The notes: generated by a model from the sequence alone, not told the origin. A stretch of 64,000 nt of DNA from Paenibacillaceae bacterium (GCA_015057705.1 SVDU01000006.1:1-64000); one strand, 5' to 3'; positions 1-8,481 are shown, counted from the first letter of the stretch. Translations and numbers: made by a program.

Positions 1-59
1 GATGTGTTTTAGAAGAAGTTTGCCGCCGTTTTCAGCGGCGAGGTATATCATACCAAAGC

Positions 60-101
60 TTTCGACAAAAGTCAACACTTATTATGAAAATTTTGTCGAT
101 A
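60..101. promoter_or_regulatory. Inverted pair of Spo0A-box-like sites
   Basis: Positions 60-70 read TTTTGTCGAAA on the minus strand and positions 91-101 read TTTTGTCGATA on the plus strand. Nine bases of each (62-70 and 91-99) form a perfect inverted repeat with a 20-base spacer. The 0A-box core of Firmicutes is TGTCGAA; the first copy matches it fully and the second differs at the last-but-one base. The controlled gene may lie left of the window or be fapA. Assignment is by motif only. Confidence 0.35.
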
Positions 102-164
102 ACTTTTTGCGGTTTCAAACTATCTTTTTTACCGTTAAAGTAACCAAAATATACCATGATGTGT

Positions 165-191
165 TATATTATTGTTACAAACTGCCGATAT
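165..191 (+). promoter_or_regulatory. Sigma-28-like promoter for fapA
   Basis: The octamer GCCGATAT at 184-191 matches the Firmicutes sigma-D/FliA -10 element. A TATA sequence at 165-168 sits 15 bases upstream where TAAA is expected, so the -35 is weak. The same type of -10 element recurs before several other flagellar genes in this window. Confidence 0.45.
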
Positions 192-239
192 AGATATATA
201 ATCCATAACTATTCAGAAAAGGAGGTGTTCTATAAAGCC

Positions 240-293
240 TGTTTGTTATAGTTAAATCCAAATACAAACAAAACTACGGGTATCTATTTAACT
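240..293 (+). other. Candidate structured leader RNA (possible pseudoknot)
   Basis: Bases 240-246 (TGTTTGT) are complementary to 264-270 (ACAAACA), and bases 250-257 (AGTTAAAT) are complementary to 286-293 (ATTTAACT). The pairs interleave, which is the topology of an H-type pseudoknot with 7 and 8 base pairs. It lies in the fapA leader downstream of the sigma-28-like promoter. It does not match the cyclic-di-GMP-I or -II riboswitch consensus as I know them. The segments are AT-rich, so chance pairing is possible. Confidence 0.3.
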
Positions 294-438
294 GGCGTAT
301 GTAAGATGGAACAAAAGGATTGCAGCTTTATATATGATTGCTTTCCTTATGATAGCGCATTTATGGGGACTATATTATACTCTATTTGCCGACACCGGAT
401 ATGATATATCCGGTAGTCCATATGTTAGGGGAGAAAAA

Positions 439-2175
439 ATGAAAGATAAGAACAGAAAAGGATTCTTTGGACTCTTTCAAAATGTAAAACGCACTTCAGA
501 GTCTTTGGAAGAAAACGAAACACCACATTTTGAACCGGTTGAAGCATCAGAAAGTGACGATAGCGGGGAGGACACCACATTAACAAATGAAAATTTGTCT
601 CCAGACCCTGTTTCGGACGCTGAACCGGATATGAAAGAAAACGCTGCCCCCACATTAATATGGGAACCTTCCGATGACCCTTTGATTCTCCGGGTCAACG
701 AAGATCTTCTTGAGGTGGAACGCAGACAATTTGCTATGAAGATGAAAGCTCTTTCTAATATTTATAAGAAGAATGAGGTAACTACTTCTGAATCAACTGA
801 TGAACCAGAACCAAAAGCTGCCCAGCCCCATATACTGATCTCAACTGACAGAATGGCTGCCTGGATCTATGTTTTTTCGCCTTTAAACGGTGGTTCGGAT
901 ATCAAAGAAGAAAATCTGCGTTCTTTTCTTGCCCAGGAACATGTAAAAACTGGAATATTGGAAGATACCTTAAAATCAATTGCAAACGAGCAAATTTATG
1001 ATCAGGTGCTGTTAATAGCAAAAGGTATACTTGCCAGGAATGGAATTGATGGTTCTATAAAAGATCACTTTGACCGGGACATACAGCTTGAGTTTGAAGA
1101 GGACGAGAACGGTTCTGTGGATTACAAGAATCTAAATAATATACAGGCCGTTAAAGAAGGGGAAGTTATTTGTGAGATTACCCCTGCTATTCCAGGAGAA
1201 AACGGAACGACCATAGAAGGTCAGGTATATCCCTGTGAGATAAAAGGAACTCCCGTAGCGATTCCTGCCGGACGTAATATGCAGCTGACTGAAGATGGTA
1301 CTCTTATTATAGCTCAAAAAACAGGACATGTTACCTTTTCTAATGGTAAATTTAATATTGATCCACTGTTGAAGATTAATGGAAATATTGATAATAGCAC
1401 CGGAAATTTGGATTATGACGGAGATATTTTCATTTCTGGAGATGTAAGAAATGGATTCTCTGTAAAGGCCACTGGAGCCATCGATATTCGTGGATCCGTG
1501 GAAGGAGCTGAAATCATTGCCCGGGGTTCAATTACAATTGCCAGCGGAATGTCTGGAAATGGACGGGGAACACTCACCTCTGAATCATTTATCAAATGTC
1601 GTTATCTGGAACATTGTACCGTAAAAGCAGAGGGGAACGTTTATGCAGAAAGTATTATCAACTCTAAGGTACAAAGCGGGGAGGATATCATAGTGACCTC
1701 CGGAATAGGAGTTATTATTGGAGGATCACTGCTTGCAGCCTGTAATATCAACGCCAACATTATTGGATCAAAGGTTCGCCGTCTTATTACAGAATTAATT
1801 ATAGCTAACGTTCCGAAGAACGTAGAAGAATCATCCCGGCTTACAAGGGAATTAGAACAGCTGCATCACAACCTGTCAGAAATTAGAAAAAATATTGTTT
1901 ACCTTGAAAGTGTACAAAGACCAGATAAGCAGCAGCTACTGGATAGTTTAAAACAGGCTTCCGATTACTTAAATATAAGGGAACAGGAAATAACGAATCG
2001 ATTAACTGAAATTGCCTCTACTGATTCGGAGCAGATTGGGCTCATAAAATGCAGACAGCTATTACCGGTAGTCCGTGTCCGAATAGGTTCATCCAGCCTT
2101 TTAATTCAGGAAGAATGCTCCAGCAGTGTTCTGTACAAAAACAGCGAAGGTGAGATTACCATAGGAACTAATTAG
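439..2175 (+). CDS. fapA: FapA/DUF342 family protein
   Basis: This 578-residue protein belongs to the Flagellar Assembly Protein A family (PF03961). An acidic, low-complexity N-terminus (about 1-110) is followed by the conserved DUF342 region, then repeated short beta strands rich in Gly, Asp and Ile (about 310-450) that suggest a right-handed beta-helix, and a coiled coil (about 475-560). No signal peptide or membrane segment is seen, so it is probably cytoplasmic. I chose the ATG at 439 because GGGGAG lies six bases upstream; the frame stays open to an ATG at 334 without a good ribosome site. It is followed by a CheY-like gene, probably in one transcript. The biochemical role of the family is unclear; the link to flagella is from the family name and this context. 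Confidence 0.85.
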   Translation: MKDKNRKGFFGLFQNVKRTSESLEENETPHFEPVEASESDDSGEDTTLTNENLSPDPVSDAEPDMKENAAPTLIWEPSDDPLILRVNEDLLEVERRQFAMKMKALSNIYKKNEVTTSESTDEPEPKAAQPHILISTDRMAAWIYVFSPLNGGSDIKEENLRSFLAQEHVKTGILEDTLKSIANEQIYDQVLLIAKGILARNGIDGSIKDHFDRDIQLEFEEDENGSVDYKNLNNIQAVKEGEVICEITPAIPGENGTTIEGQVYPCEIKGTPVAIPAGRNMQLTEDGTLIIAQKTGHVTFSNGKFNIDPLLKINGNIDNSTGNLDYDGDIFISGDVRNGFSVKATGAIDIRGSVEGAEIIARGSITIASGMSGNGRGTLTSESFIKCRYLEHCTVKAEGNVYAESIINSKVQSGEDIIVTSGIGVIIGGSLLAACNINANIIGSKVRRLITELIIANVPKNVEESSRLTRELEQLHHNLSEIRKNIVYLESVQRPDKQQLLDSLKQASDYLNIREQEITNRLTEIASTDSEQIGLIKCRQLLPVVRVRIGSSSLLIQEECSSSVLYKNSEGEITIGTN

Positions 2176-2195
2176 TTCTTCGAAAGGGGAAGATT

Positions 2196-2579
2196 ATGAA
2201 AAAGACAATTATGATTGTTGATGACTCCATATTAATAAGAAATGAAATTGGAAAACTTCTTGAGGGAACGGATTACGAAGTAGTCTGTCAATGCCGGTGC
2301 GGGGAAGAAGCTTTGGAAACATATGAGAAAATACTTCCTGATATTGTAACCATGGATATTATATTACCAGGAATCGATGGACTGGAAACTTCCAAGCAAC
2401 TTTTAACCAAGCACCCGAAGGCAGGCATTGTTATTATCAGCTCCCTTGTATATGATAGAACCATGCAGATTGTTCAGGAACTGGGTCCTGCAATTCCTTT
2501 TGTATTTAAGCCCATTAATAAATCATTTTTTATTGAATCTCTTAATAAGGTGAGCAATGATTTAGATACATCTTTATAA
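2196..2579 (+). CDS. Stand-alone CheY-like response regulator
   Basis: A 127-residue single receiver domain with no output domain. The acidic pair Asp9-Asp10, the phosphoacceptor Asp54 in VTMD, Ser82/Ser83 and Lys105 in the KP motif are all present, so it should be phosphorylatable. It starts 20 bases after fapA behind GGGGA and probably shares its transcript. It is a second CheY-type protein besides the one at 39411-39770. Whether it binds the motor switch or acts elsewhere cannot be told; no histidine kinase is adjacent. Confidence 0.85.
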   Translation: MKKTIMIVDDSILIRNEIGKLLEGTDYEVVCQCRCGEEALETYEKILPDIVTMDIILPGIDGLETSKQLLTKHPKAGIVIISSLVYDRTMQIVQELGPAIPFVFKPINKSFFIESLNKVSNDLDTSL

Positions 2580-2636
2580 ATACATAGTACAGAATAAAGA
2601 CGGTTTAAATTAGTTTCGTTTTATACAGTGCAAAAA

Positions 2637-2676
2637 AATACGCCATCAATTGAGCATATACAATTGATGGCGTATT
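2637..2676. terminator. Bidirectional terminator between the fapA and transglycosylase transcripts
   Basis: A perfect 16-base-pair stem (2637-2652 with 2661-2676) with an 8-base loop lies between two convergent genes. On the minus strand the stem is followed by a run of seven T, so it is a strong terminator for the leftward operon; on the plus strand the tail ATTT is weaker. Confidence 0.85.
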
Positions 2677-2687
2677 TAGATTAAATA

Positions 2688-3479
2688 TTATAATAAGCTG
2701 ACCTTACTGGAATCATCTACATCAAACTGACCCGATACCCCGTTTGAAGCCATCTGCATTCTAAGCTTCATAAGCTCAATCAGATATAAGGAATTTGTCT
2801 TTTGGGTTGTCAGATCCACATCAGTACCATCTGCTTTCCCCGCTATGGATTTTAAAATATCCAGCCACTGAGATCCATAACCGTTAAGAGCGTCCTGATC
2901 GGAGAAATAATCGGACAGATCAGAAACCGAATTCCCGGAATAACCAGAAGCATATACGGCGTTATCATCCTTACCGCCTGACACTTCCATATCTCGCATT
3001 ATCTTCTTCACATATTCCTGTGTTTCTTTAAACGGAGGAATTCCTCCATATTTTTTCACATTATTGCTTCCTGCATTATAAGCAGCAAGGGCAAGTGATA
3101 CATCCCCATTATAATGATCCAGTTTTTCTTTTAGATATTTGGCACCACCCAATATATTGCTGCGCGCATCATATGGATCAGAAACGCCCAGTGATCTGGC
3201 TGTACCAGGCATTAACTGCATCACACCCGCTGCACCTTTGGGAGAAGTGGCTGCCGGGTTATAATTGGACTCAGCCTTAGCAACTGCTTTCAGAAGTTTT
3301 TTTGATACTCCATATGTCCTGGAAGCTTCTGTAAAAAAGGATTCTAAATCTTTAGGTACTTCCATCACTGATTTAAGGACCTTTTTAAAATTCCCAGCCG
3401 GAGCTTTTGTGGTTTGTCCTTTCTCCAATGACTGATTATTCCCTAACGCCATCATCCGCAACTGATCTATCGTCGCCAC
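2688..3479 (-). CDS. Lytic transglycosylase, SLT family
   Basis: A 263-residue protein with a soluble-lytic-transglycosylase domain (about 47-165). The catalytic glutamate is Glu70 in KAVAKAESNYNP, followed by GVMQLMPGTA and the ALAAYNAGS motif typical of the family. It cleaves peptidoglycan to make 1,6-anhydro-muropeptides. No signal peptide is present, so if it acts on the wall it may leave through the flagellar export apparatus, which would fit its position as last gene of a flagella-linked operon. The C-terminal 100 residues are poorly recognisable. It starts with GTG, eight bases after AGGAGG. Confidence 0.85.
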   Translation of the reverse strand: MATIDQLRMMALGNNQSLEKGQTTKAPAGNFKKVLKSVMEVPKDLESFFTEASRTYGVSKKLLKAVAKAESNYNPAATSPKGAAGVMQLMPGTARSLGVSDPYDARSNILGGAKYLKEKLDHYNGDVSLALAAYNAGSNNVKKYGGIPPFKETQEYVKKIMRDMEVSGGKDDNAVYASGYSGNSVSDLSDYFSDQDALNGYGSQWLDILKSIAGKADGTDVDLTTQKTNSLYLIELMKLRMQMASNGVSGQFDVDDSSKVSLL

Positions 3480-3504
3480 TTATTCATCCTCCTGTTGGTA
3501 TTAT

Positions 3505-4575
3505 CTACTGTATCCATTTTCCGTCAGCACCAATCTGATATCCGCCTATATTTGTGCTGCTGGCCATACTTCCATCTGAATTCATGTAGTACCAGATTCC
3601 CGGTTGCGTCTGAACCCAGCCAGTTAACATCTCTCCGCCTGTTGGATTTAAGTAATACCATTTTCCATTAACAAACTGCCACCCTGTAAGGAGCTTTCCA
3701 TCTGCCGGATTCAGATAATACCATCTGATCCCTGTTTGAACCCAACTGGTGCGTCGTACTCCATTGGCATCAAAATAATACCAGTCATTTAAAATCTGCT
3801 TCCAGCTGTTTCTCGGGATACCACCATCTTCCTCTACATAGGTGCTGCCCTTCCATGCTCCGGAGGTACTTCCTTCATACTCCATCGTAATATCCTGAGA
3901 GGTTATATTGTCTCCCTCTTTTAAATACTTTCGGTCATCTGCGGTAAAGCCAATGGCACGGACTTCATAATAATAAACTGCATTCTTATCCATCAGATCT
4001 GATAAATCAACTGTATTGGTTTGTACTGTAAGTGCCTTTTTTAATTTATCATCAGCATAAAGAGATACTTTATATCCTGTAGCAAACTCTACCTTGTCCC
4101 AGGCTGCTTTCGTTTTTTTGCTGTCAGTCCAGCCTGCCCTGGCTGTATTTCCCAGCTTAACTACCGGAATATAATCAACTTTCACCTCCAGGGTATTATT
4201 ATCCAGTGCTTTTGCAGAGACAAATCTTGCACCAGTAATTTTACATTCCGAGCGGTTATAGGTTTCTGCAAAGATTGTATTTGAAGAAGTTAAAATAACA
4301 CTGACTCTTTCTGCCTTTGCCGCCTTCCATTTGCTGATGTCACGCTTCCATACAAGATCCTGGACGGATACACCTGTTGTGGTTGTTGATACCTGAGGCA
4401 TTAAAATTTCCTGATCGCCAAACTGGCTATCGAATTTCAGATTCAGACTTCTTATTACAACCGATTCGCCTGCATAGATCTTTAAAGGTGTCGCTCCTAA
4501 GAGCACTGCAGTTGTTACTAAAGCCATTACGATACTAAATATAAAACTTCTTTTCATTTGAATCATTGTTTCCAT
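3505..4575 (-). CDS. Secreted cell-wall-binding-repeat protein (second of a tandem pair)
   Basis: A 356-residue protein with a cleavable-looking signal peptide, a beta-rich N-terminal region of about 200 residues, and C-terminal choline-binding-type repeats of about 20 residues each (motif GWxxxxGxWYYLN), from about 255 to the end. Such repeats usually tether proteins to teichoic acids or related wall polymers. It shares its whole architecture with the upstream gene, so the two are probably a tandem duplication that has diverged. Three in-frame ATGs (4575, 4566, 4557) are possible starts; the first overlaps the upstream stop by 13 bases. The function of the N-terminal part is unknown. Confidence 0.8.
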   Translation of the reverse strand: METMIQMKRSFIFSIVMALVTTAVLLGATPLKIYAGESVVIRSLNLKFDSQFGDQEILMPQVSTTTTGVSVQDLVWKRDISKWKAAKAERVSVILTSSNTIFAETYNRSECKITGARFVSAKALDNNTLEVKVDYIPVVKLGNTARAGWTDSKKTKAAWDKVEFATGYKVSLYADDKLKKALTVQTNTVDLSDLMDKNAVYYYEVRAIGFTADDRKYLKEGDNITSQDITMEYEGSTSGAWKGSTYVEEDGGIPRNSWKQILNDWYYFDANGVRRTSWVQTGIRWYYLNPADGKLLTGWQFVNGKWYYLNPTGGEMLTGWVQTQPGIWYYMNSDGSMASSTNIGGYQIGADGKWIQ

Positions 4576-5930
4576 ACTCCATCCTCATCTAACTGAAAGC
4601 CATCAATTACCGTGCTGACAGCCATAACTCCATCCTGCTGGTTAAAATACCGCCATACCCCGTCCACCTTTTGCCAGCCGGTAAGCATAACGCCATCTTC
4701 TCCAGTATAATAAGTCTTGCCATCGCGGTTAAACAGCCCCTTTAACATAGCCCCCTCTAAGTTACCCTGTACTGTATTCAGATAATACCATCTTCCTGCC
4801 TGGTTGACCCAGCCCTTTTGCATGGCACCCTGGTTATTAAAATAACGGTAGTAACCGTCAATCACCTGCCAGCCAGTTGCAGCAGCCCCCATGGGAGCCT
4901 CATAACCATTATCCGGATAGAAATAATACCAGTTGTTATCTATTTTATTCCAGCCCGTTATCATCGCTCCATTGGAAGCCATATAATAAATATCGGATTG
5001 GGTAAGAAACCAGCCGGTAACCATTTTTCCATTTTCATCAAAGCGATAGTAAACATTATCCAGCATAAGCCAGGAGTTTGCCTGAACGCTTCCGTCCGCA
5101 TAGCGGTAATACCAGACGCCGGATTGTTCTTCCCAGCCTGTTTTCTTTTCCGGATTGGCTGTAGTTCCTTTTGTTGTATCCGACTCTTTTCCCGTACCAT
5201 CAGAAACATCTCTGTCCCTGATAACCAGTTCATCGGATTCAACCCAGCCGCTTTTCTTTCCATTCTTCAGCTCATCTGCTTTAAACGGAACAGAGCGGAT
5301 CTTAAAGGAATATGTGCCTTCTTCCGTCATATATGGATAGAAATTGTAGGTAGTTGCTTTTACCTGCTCTTTCTTAAAAATCACCTTTTTACCTAAATAA
5401 AGCCAGACTTCATATGCCCCTGAGGTATTATCTCCCTTAGACCATACAGCCTGTCCCAGTCTGGTATCTTTCCAGCCGATATCTTCCGGCTCCGCATACA
5501 GTCCTTTAATTGCCTTAGCCCTTAAAGTAACAATCAGATCACTGCCGTTTCGCTTGGCACTCACATAGGTGCCTCCGCTTATCTTAATTTTAGATGCCTC
5601 ATAGTTCGACTTAAAGTAAGCGTCATATTCATCGGAAGGTGTCAGTGTAACATTCATCTTAGGTTCTTCTCCGATTGTCATATCCTTTGAAGTTGACGTG
5701 ACCCATTCGGCTTCTCTGATTGTGTATTTTTTATCTCCGGAAGTTACATAACATTCTCCATCTGTCTTATTAATCTTTATATCAGGCAGTCTGTCTCCCG
5801 CTTCGATATTTAATGAGACCTTAACACTGACTGAGTTTATGGATTCTGTTGCTGTTACCTTCTGGGCAGTAAGACACAGACAAAGTGCGCTTATAATGCC
5901 AACTGCCAAAGCTTTCCTCTGTTGTTTCAT
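4563..5930 (-). CDS. Secreted cell-wall-binding-repeat protein (first of a tandem pair)
   Basis: A 455-residue protein with a signal peptide (about 1-27), an N-terminal beta-rich region to about 245, and eight or so aromatic cell-wall-binding repeats to the end. The repeats carry the GWxxxxxxWYYF pattern of choline-binding proteins. Its N-terminal half ends with a region that has counterparts in the following paralogue. A sigma-28-like -10 element lies upstream at 5983-5990, so it may be made together with late flagellar proteins as well as from the operon promoter further right. No catalytic domain is visible. Confidence 0.8.
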   Translation of the reverse strand: MKQQRKALAVGIISALCLCLTAQKVTATESINSVSVKVSLNIEAGDRLPDIKINKTDGECYVTSGDKKYTIREAEWVTSTSKDMTIGEEPKMNVTLTPSDEYDAYFKSNYEASKIKISGGTYVSAKRNGSDLIVTLRAKAIKGLYAEPEDIGWKDTRLGQAVWSKGDNTSGAYEVWLYLGKKVIFKKEQVKATTYNFYPYMTEEGTYSFKIRSVPFKADELKNGKKSGWVESDELVIRDRDVSDGTGKESDTTKGTTANPEKKTGWEEQSGVWYYRYADGSVQANSWLMLDNVYYRFDENGKMVTGWFLTQSDIYYMASNGAMITGWNKIDNNWYYFYPDNGYEAPMGAAATGWQVIDGYYRYFNNQGAMQKGWVNQAGRWYYLNTVQGNLEGAMLKGLFNRDGKTYYTGEDGVMLTGWQKVDGVWRYFNQQDGVMAVSTVIDGFQLDEDGVWKQ

Positions 5931-5982
5931 TCATTCGCTCCTTTCCTTATAACTTTAAAATACAATAAAGCCTGTAAGTTAT

Positions 5983-6010
5983 GTATCGGCATAATGAGCT
6001 TCATTCATAA
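5983..6010 (-). promoter_or_regulatory. Sigma-28-like promoter for the cell-wall-repeat genes
   Basis: The minus strand reads GCCGATAC at 5990-5983, close to the sigma-28 -10 element, with TTAT at 6010-6007 sixteen bases upstream. It lies in the 84-base gap between the PilZ gene and the first repeat protein, about 50 bases from its start codon. Confidence 0.4.
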
Positions 6011-6014
6011 GCAA

Positions 6015-6662
6015 TTACTCTATTTTTCTCCTTTTCAGCTGTTCCTGAAAGGTAAATTTACGAACCATGGACTCCTGATAAGTGGACAAACCAAAATAAC
6101 GGCTTCCATAACGGTAAAAAGGTTCTTCCCCTTTTTCTGCGACTTCTCTGACCCACAAAACAGATGCCTTTAACCGGGTGTTTCCTGCATCTGTTTCAAA
6201 CTCAAAAGAGAAAATCTGATTCTCCTTTAGCTTTATTATGGATTCAAATCCAATTCCACCGGCACTGATGTCTTTTAGCTTTGCCGGTATATGGGTCACT
6301 TTTCCCAGTTCATCAGCAGTTTCCAGCACAACGGGAATTGACACCCGAACCTTTAAGTCTATTCTTCTTTGTTCCACGCCGATCAATTCATCTATTCTGC
6401 ATGGCACCTTATATATGGCTCTCCCTAAGTCCCCCATCTCATCTCCTACCACCTTGACTCTAGCGGACAAACTGCATTTACACGTTACAAGCCCCTGTAT
6501 GCCGTCGTAGAATACGATCACTGATTCTGTATTTACCTTATCCATGTCTTCTTCTTCAAAAATCAGAGCCATGCTCTCCTTCTCGGAATCAACCACTTTT
6601 ACCTCTGCAAGAAAAACTCCATTAAATGAATAGATACAAGCCTTTTCACATTCCTTTAACAT
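6015..6662 (-). CDS. YcgR-like PilZ domain protein
   Basis: A 215-residue protein with an N-terminal beta-barrel of the YcgR type (about 1-95) and a C-terminal PilZ domain (about 97-205). PilZ domains bind cyclic di-GMP through RxxxR and (D/N)xSxxG motifs. The second is present as DISAGG, but the first reads RIDLK, with lysine in place of the second arginine, so affinity may be altered. YcgR-type proteins slow flagellar motors or control surface traits. Its start follows the FlhB-like gene by four bases with GGTGGA as ribosome site, so translation is probably coupled. Confidence 0.8.
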   Translation of the reverse strand: MLKECEKACIYSFNGVFLAEVKVVDSEKESMALIFEEEDMDKVNTESVIVFYDGIQGLVTCKCSLSARVKVVGDEMGDLGRAIYKVPCRIDELIGVEQRRIDLKVRVSIPVVLETADELGKVTHIPAKLKDISAGGIGFESIIKLKENQIFSFEFETDAGNTRLKASVLWVREVAEKGEEPFYRYGSRYFGLSTYQESMVRKFTFQEQLKRRKIE

Positions 6663-6665
6663 AAA

Positions 6666-7013
6666 TTATTCCACCGTTTCTTCTTTTATTGTTTCCTCTT
6701 CCTCTGTCTCTTCCAAACTTTCTTTCATTATGCTGTTTTGTTTTCCAGGTACATAATCCAGAAAATAAAGGTAGATGTCTACAATAGCCTGATACAATTC
6801 TTCCGGGATCTGGCTCCCCAGTTCAAGCTGCGTGAGTATGGTAGCAAGGGAATTGTCCTCATAAACAGGGATCCCGCTCTCATTGGCCAGCTCTACAATC
6901 TTTTCTGCTGTGTAACCCATTCCTGATGCAACAATAACAGGAGACGTATTTTTTGATTCATCGTATTTTAAAGCAACTGCTTTTTTGTTAAGTGTACTTT
7001 TAAATTCTGACAT
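6666..7013 (-). CDS. FlhB C-terminal-domain protein (FhlB/FlhX, YlqH-like)
   Basis: This 115-residue protein resembles only the cytoplasmic C-terminal domain of FlhB, the export-gate switch: AVALKYD at residues 12-18 parallels AVALRYD of the full FlhB in this window, and the following alpha/beta pattern matches. The upstream autocleavage motif NPTH is missing. Related proteins (FhlB, YlqH) can stand in for the cleaved FlhB fragment. A Glu-rich tail of about 20 residues follows the domain. It overlaps the preceding YlqG-like gene by 14 bases, as in the ylqG-ylqH pair of Bacillus. Confidence 0.85.
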   Translation of the reverse strand: MSEFKSTLNKKAVALKYDESKNTSPVIVASGMGYTAEKIVELANESGIPVYEDNSLATILTQLELGSQIPEELYQAIVDIYLYFLDYVPGKQNSIMKESLEETEEEETIKEETVE

Positions 7014-8421
7014 CGACTGTATTCTTCCTTTCCTGTATTTTAGGAAAAACAGCTACAAGAGAAGAAGGTCCCTCTCCTGCCTGCAGGATGATCCGGTCTG
7101 ACCGCAGGTGGTTTTTTTCCAGAATACTCTTAATTCCCCTCTGGATACTGGTTTCTGATTTCTTAAGCTTCTCCGGATAATAAAGCTGGAGAGATGATGT
7201 ATTGTCTCCATAAAGCATTAAAAGCTTAAATGGTCCAAGCTCTGCAATTTCAAATTTAATAAAAATCCTTGCAATCCGCTGGGCACCTGCCTGCGTACTG
7301 CTGCCCTCTTCATCCGGATCAATCCACATCTCTGAGAACAATTTCTTTCCATTAATTTCCATTGGAAATGCCAGATGAAGGATGGGCATATAAACGCTTT
7401 CATTGACCACTAGTGACTGAATTATATTCAGAAACGTCTGTCTGTTTTCAAGACCGGCTCCTCCGCTTACTCCGGTTCTTAAAAATTCAATAAATTTATC
7501 TGACCACTGGTTTTTTCCTGCTGCCTGCTCCATGTCAACCTGACCAAGCAGTTCTCCAAACTCTTCAGCAGTCGTCGAACCAAAATGCCTGCGAAATCCC
7601 TGATACCCCGTAAGTTTTGCAAATGCCTGCAGGACATCTTCTCTGTTTCCATTTTCATATCTTGCCATAAGAACACTTAAAAGGGAAATCTTATCACGTA
7701 CAGTACCCATATCATGGTTTGCGGCAATATAACGGCCCATAAAAGGAAGAATTTTCTCTTTCAAAAGAGTGCTGTTTGCCTGGGTGTCTCCCTCTTTTGC
7801 GGATAAATCCAGTTCTTTTAGCATCTCCTCCAGCTGGGAAGCAGTCTGCTTGAATACATATCCTTCCATATCTTTTACTGTATTAAATATATCATGAAGA
7901 ATATGCTTTCCGGAAGACATATCATTAAACTTTTTTATAAAATTTAATATATCAGCTTTTAAATCAACAGAACCTGTATCAGCCATGACCTGTCGCAGCT
8001 GGTCAAAGATTCCTCCGTTGAAACGTACGGAAGACTCTGCCTGTTCTTTTAAAAACCCAAGTACATCTTCCTCTTTCATCTGGCTGGCCTTAAAAAAAGA
8101 AGCAATTTGTCTGGCTGCTTCTTCTCCCATCACACCTCCAGTTAACATCTCTTCTCCCTGGAAAAAAACATCAGAAAAAATCCGGGTAATATCCGGTGAA
8201 TTCTTGATCATATTGAGAAATGTACCGAAGTTGGAACGATACTGGAATGCCAGCTGCTGTTCCTGATTTCCTCCTGAATCAGTCCGGTTATCCCCACGCA
8301 TCACTTTCGACGGATCCACAGGGTTTTGTATCTGAGGTCCCTGGCCTGCCTGGGGGTTATTTTTAATTGTAGAATTATCATAGCCGGACATTGGAGTGGT
8401 TACTTTCAGAATATCTGCCAT
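7000..8421 (-). CDS. YlqG-like protein, FliK-related C-terminus
   Basis: A 473-residue, mostly helical protein with no signal peptide or membrane segment. Its last 140 residues (VYMPILHLAFPMEINGKKLF onward) show the beta-strand pattern seen in hook-length-control C-terminal domains, and its partner immediately downstream is an FlhB C-domain protein, the arrangement of ylqG-ylqH in Bacillus. FliK C-domains bind the FlhB C-domain, so an interaction is likely by inference. It is the first gene of a leftward operon, starting behind GGAGG, and is divergent from cheA. The identification rests mainly on context and weak similarity; a precise function is not known. Confidence 0.6.
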   Translation of the reverse strand: MADILKVTTPMSGYDNSTIKNNPQAGQGPQIQNPVDPSKVMRGDNRTDSGGNQEQQLAFQYRSNFGTFLNMIKNSPDITRIFSDVFFQGEEMLTGGVMGEEAARQIASFFKASQMKEEDVLGFLKEQAESSVRFNGGIFDQLRQVMADTGSVDLKADILNFIKKFNDMSSGKHILHDIFNTVKDMEGYVFKQTASQLEEMLKELDLSAKEGDTQANSTLLKEKILPFMGRYIAANHDMGTVRDKISLLSVLMARYENGNREDVLQAFAKLTGYQGFRRHFGSTTAEEFGELLGQVDMEQAAGKNQWSDKFIEFLRTGVSGGAGLENRQTFLNIIQSLVVNESVYMPILHLAFPMEINGKKLFSEMWIDPDEEGSSTQAGAQRIARIFIKFEIAELGPFKLLMLYGDNTSSLQLYYPEKLKKSETSIQRGIKSILEKNHLRSDRIILQAGEGPSSLVAVFPKIQERKNTVDVRI

Positions 8422-8481
8422 ATTATGCCTCCATACAAGTGGTGTTTCATATATTTTTTCAAAAGGTTGTTTGATTTACTA

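Larger units (their letters stand above)
1..438. other. Left-edge non-coding region and fapA leader
   Basis: No convincing gene is seen here. A 63-codon open frame at 2-193 has no ribosome site and no recognisable product. The stretch holds an inverted pair of Spo0A-box-like sequences (60-101), a sigma-28-like promoter (165-191), an excellent Shine-Dalgarno match at 219-225 that is followed by no usable reading frame, and two interlocking complementary segment pairs at 240-293 that could form an H-type pseudoknot. If transcription starts just after the -10 element near position 200, fapA has an unusually long leader of about 240 bases. Confidence 0.5.

Noticed and set aside
2-193. 63-codon open frame at the left edge
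   Set aside because: No ribosome site, no recognisable protein, biased AT-rich composition; it also covers the Spo0A-like sites and the sigma-28-like promoter.
199-333. Cyclic-di-GMP riboswitch in the fapA leader
   Set aside because: The leader sits upstream of a flagella-linked gene, but the conserved bases of the known cyclic-di-GMP-I and -II classes are not found.
4818-5396. 192-codon plus-strand open frame
   Set aside because: It lies antisense within the first cell-wall-repeat gene, whose repeats, signal peptide and ribosome site are convincing.
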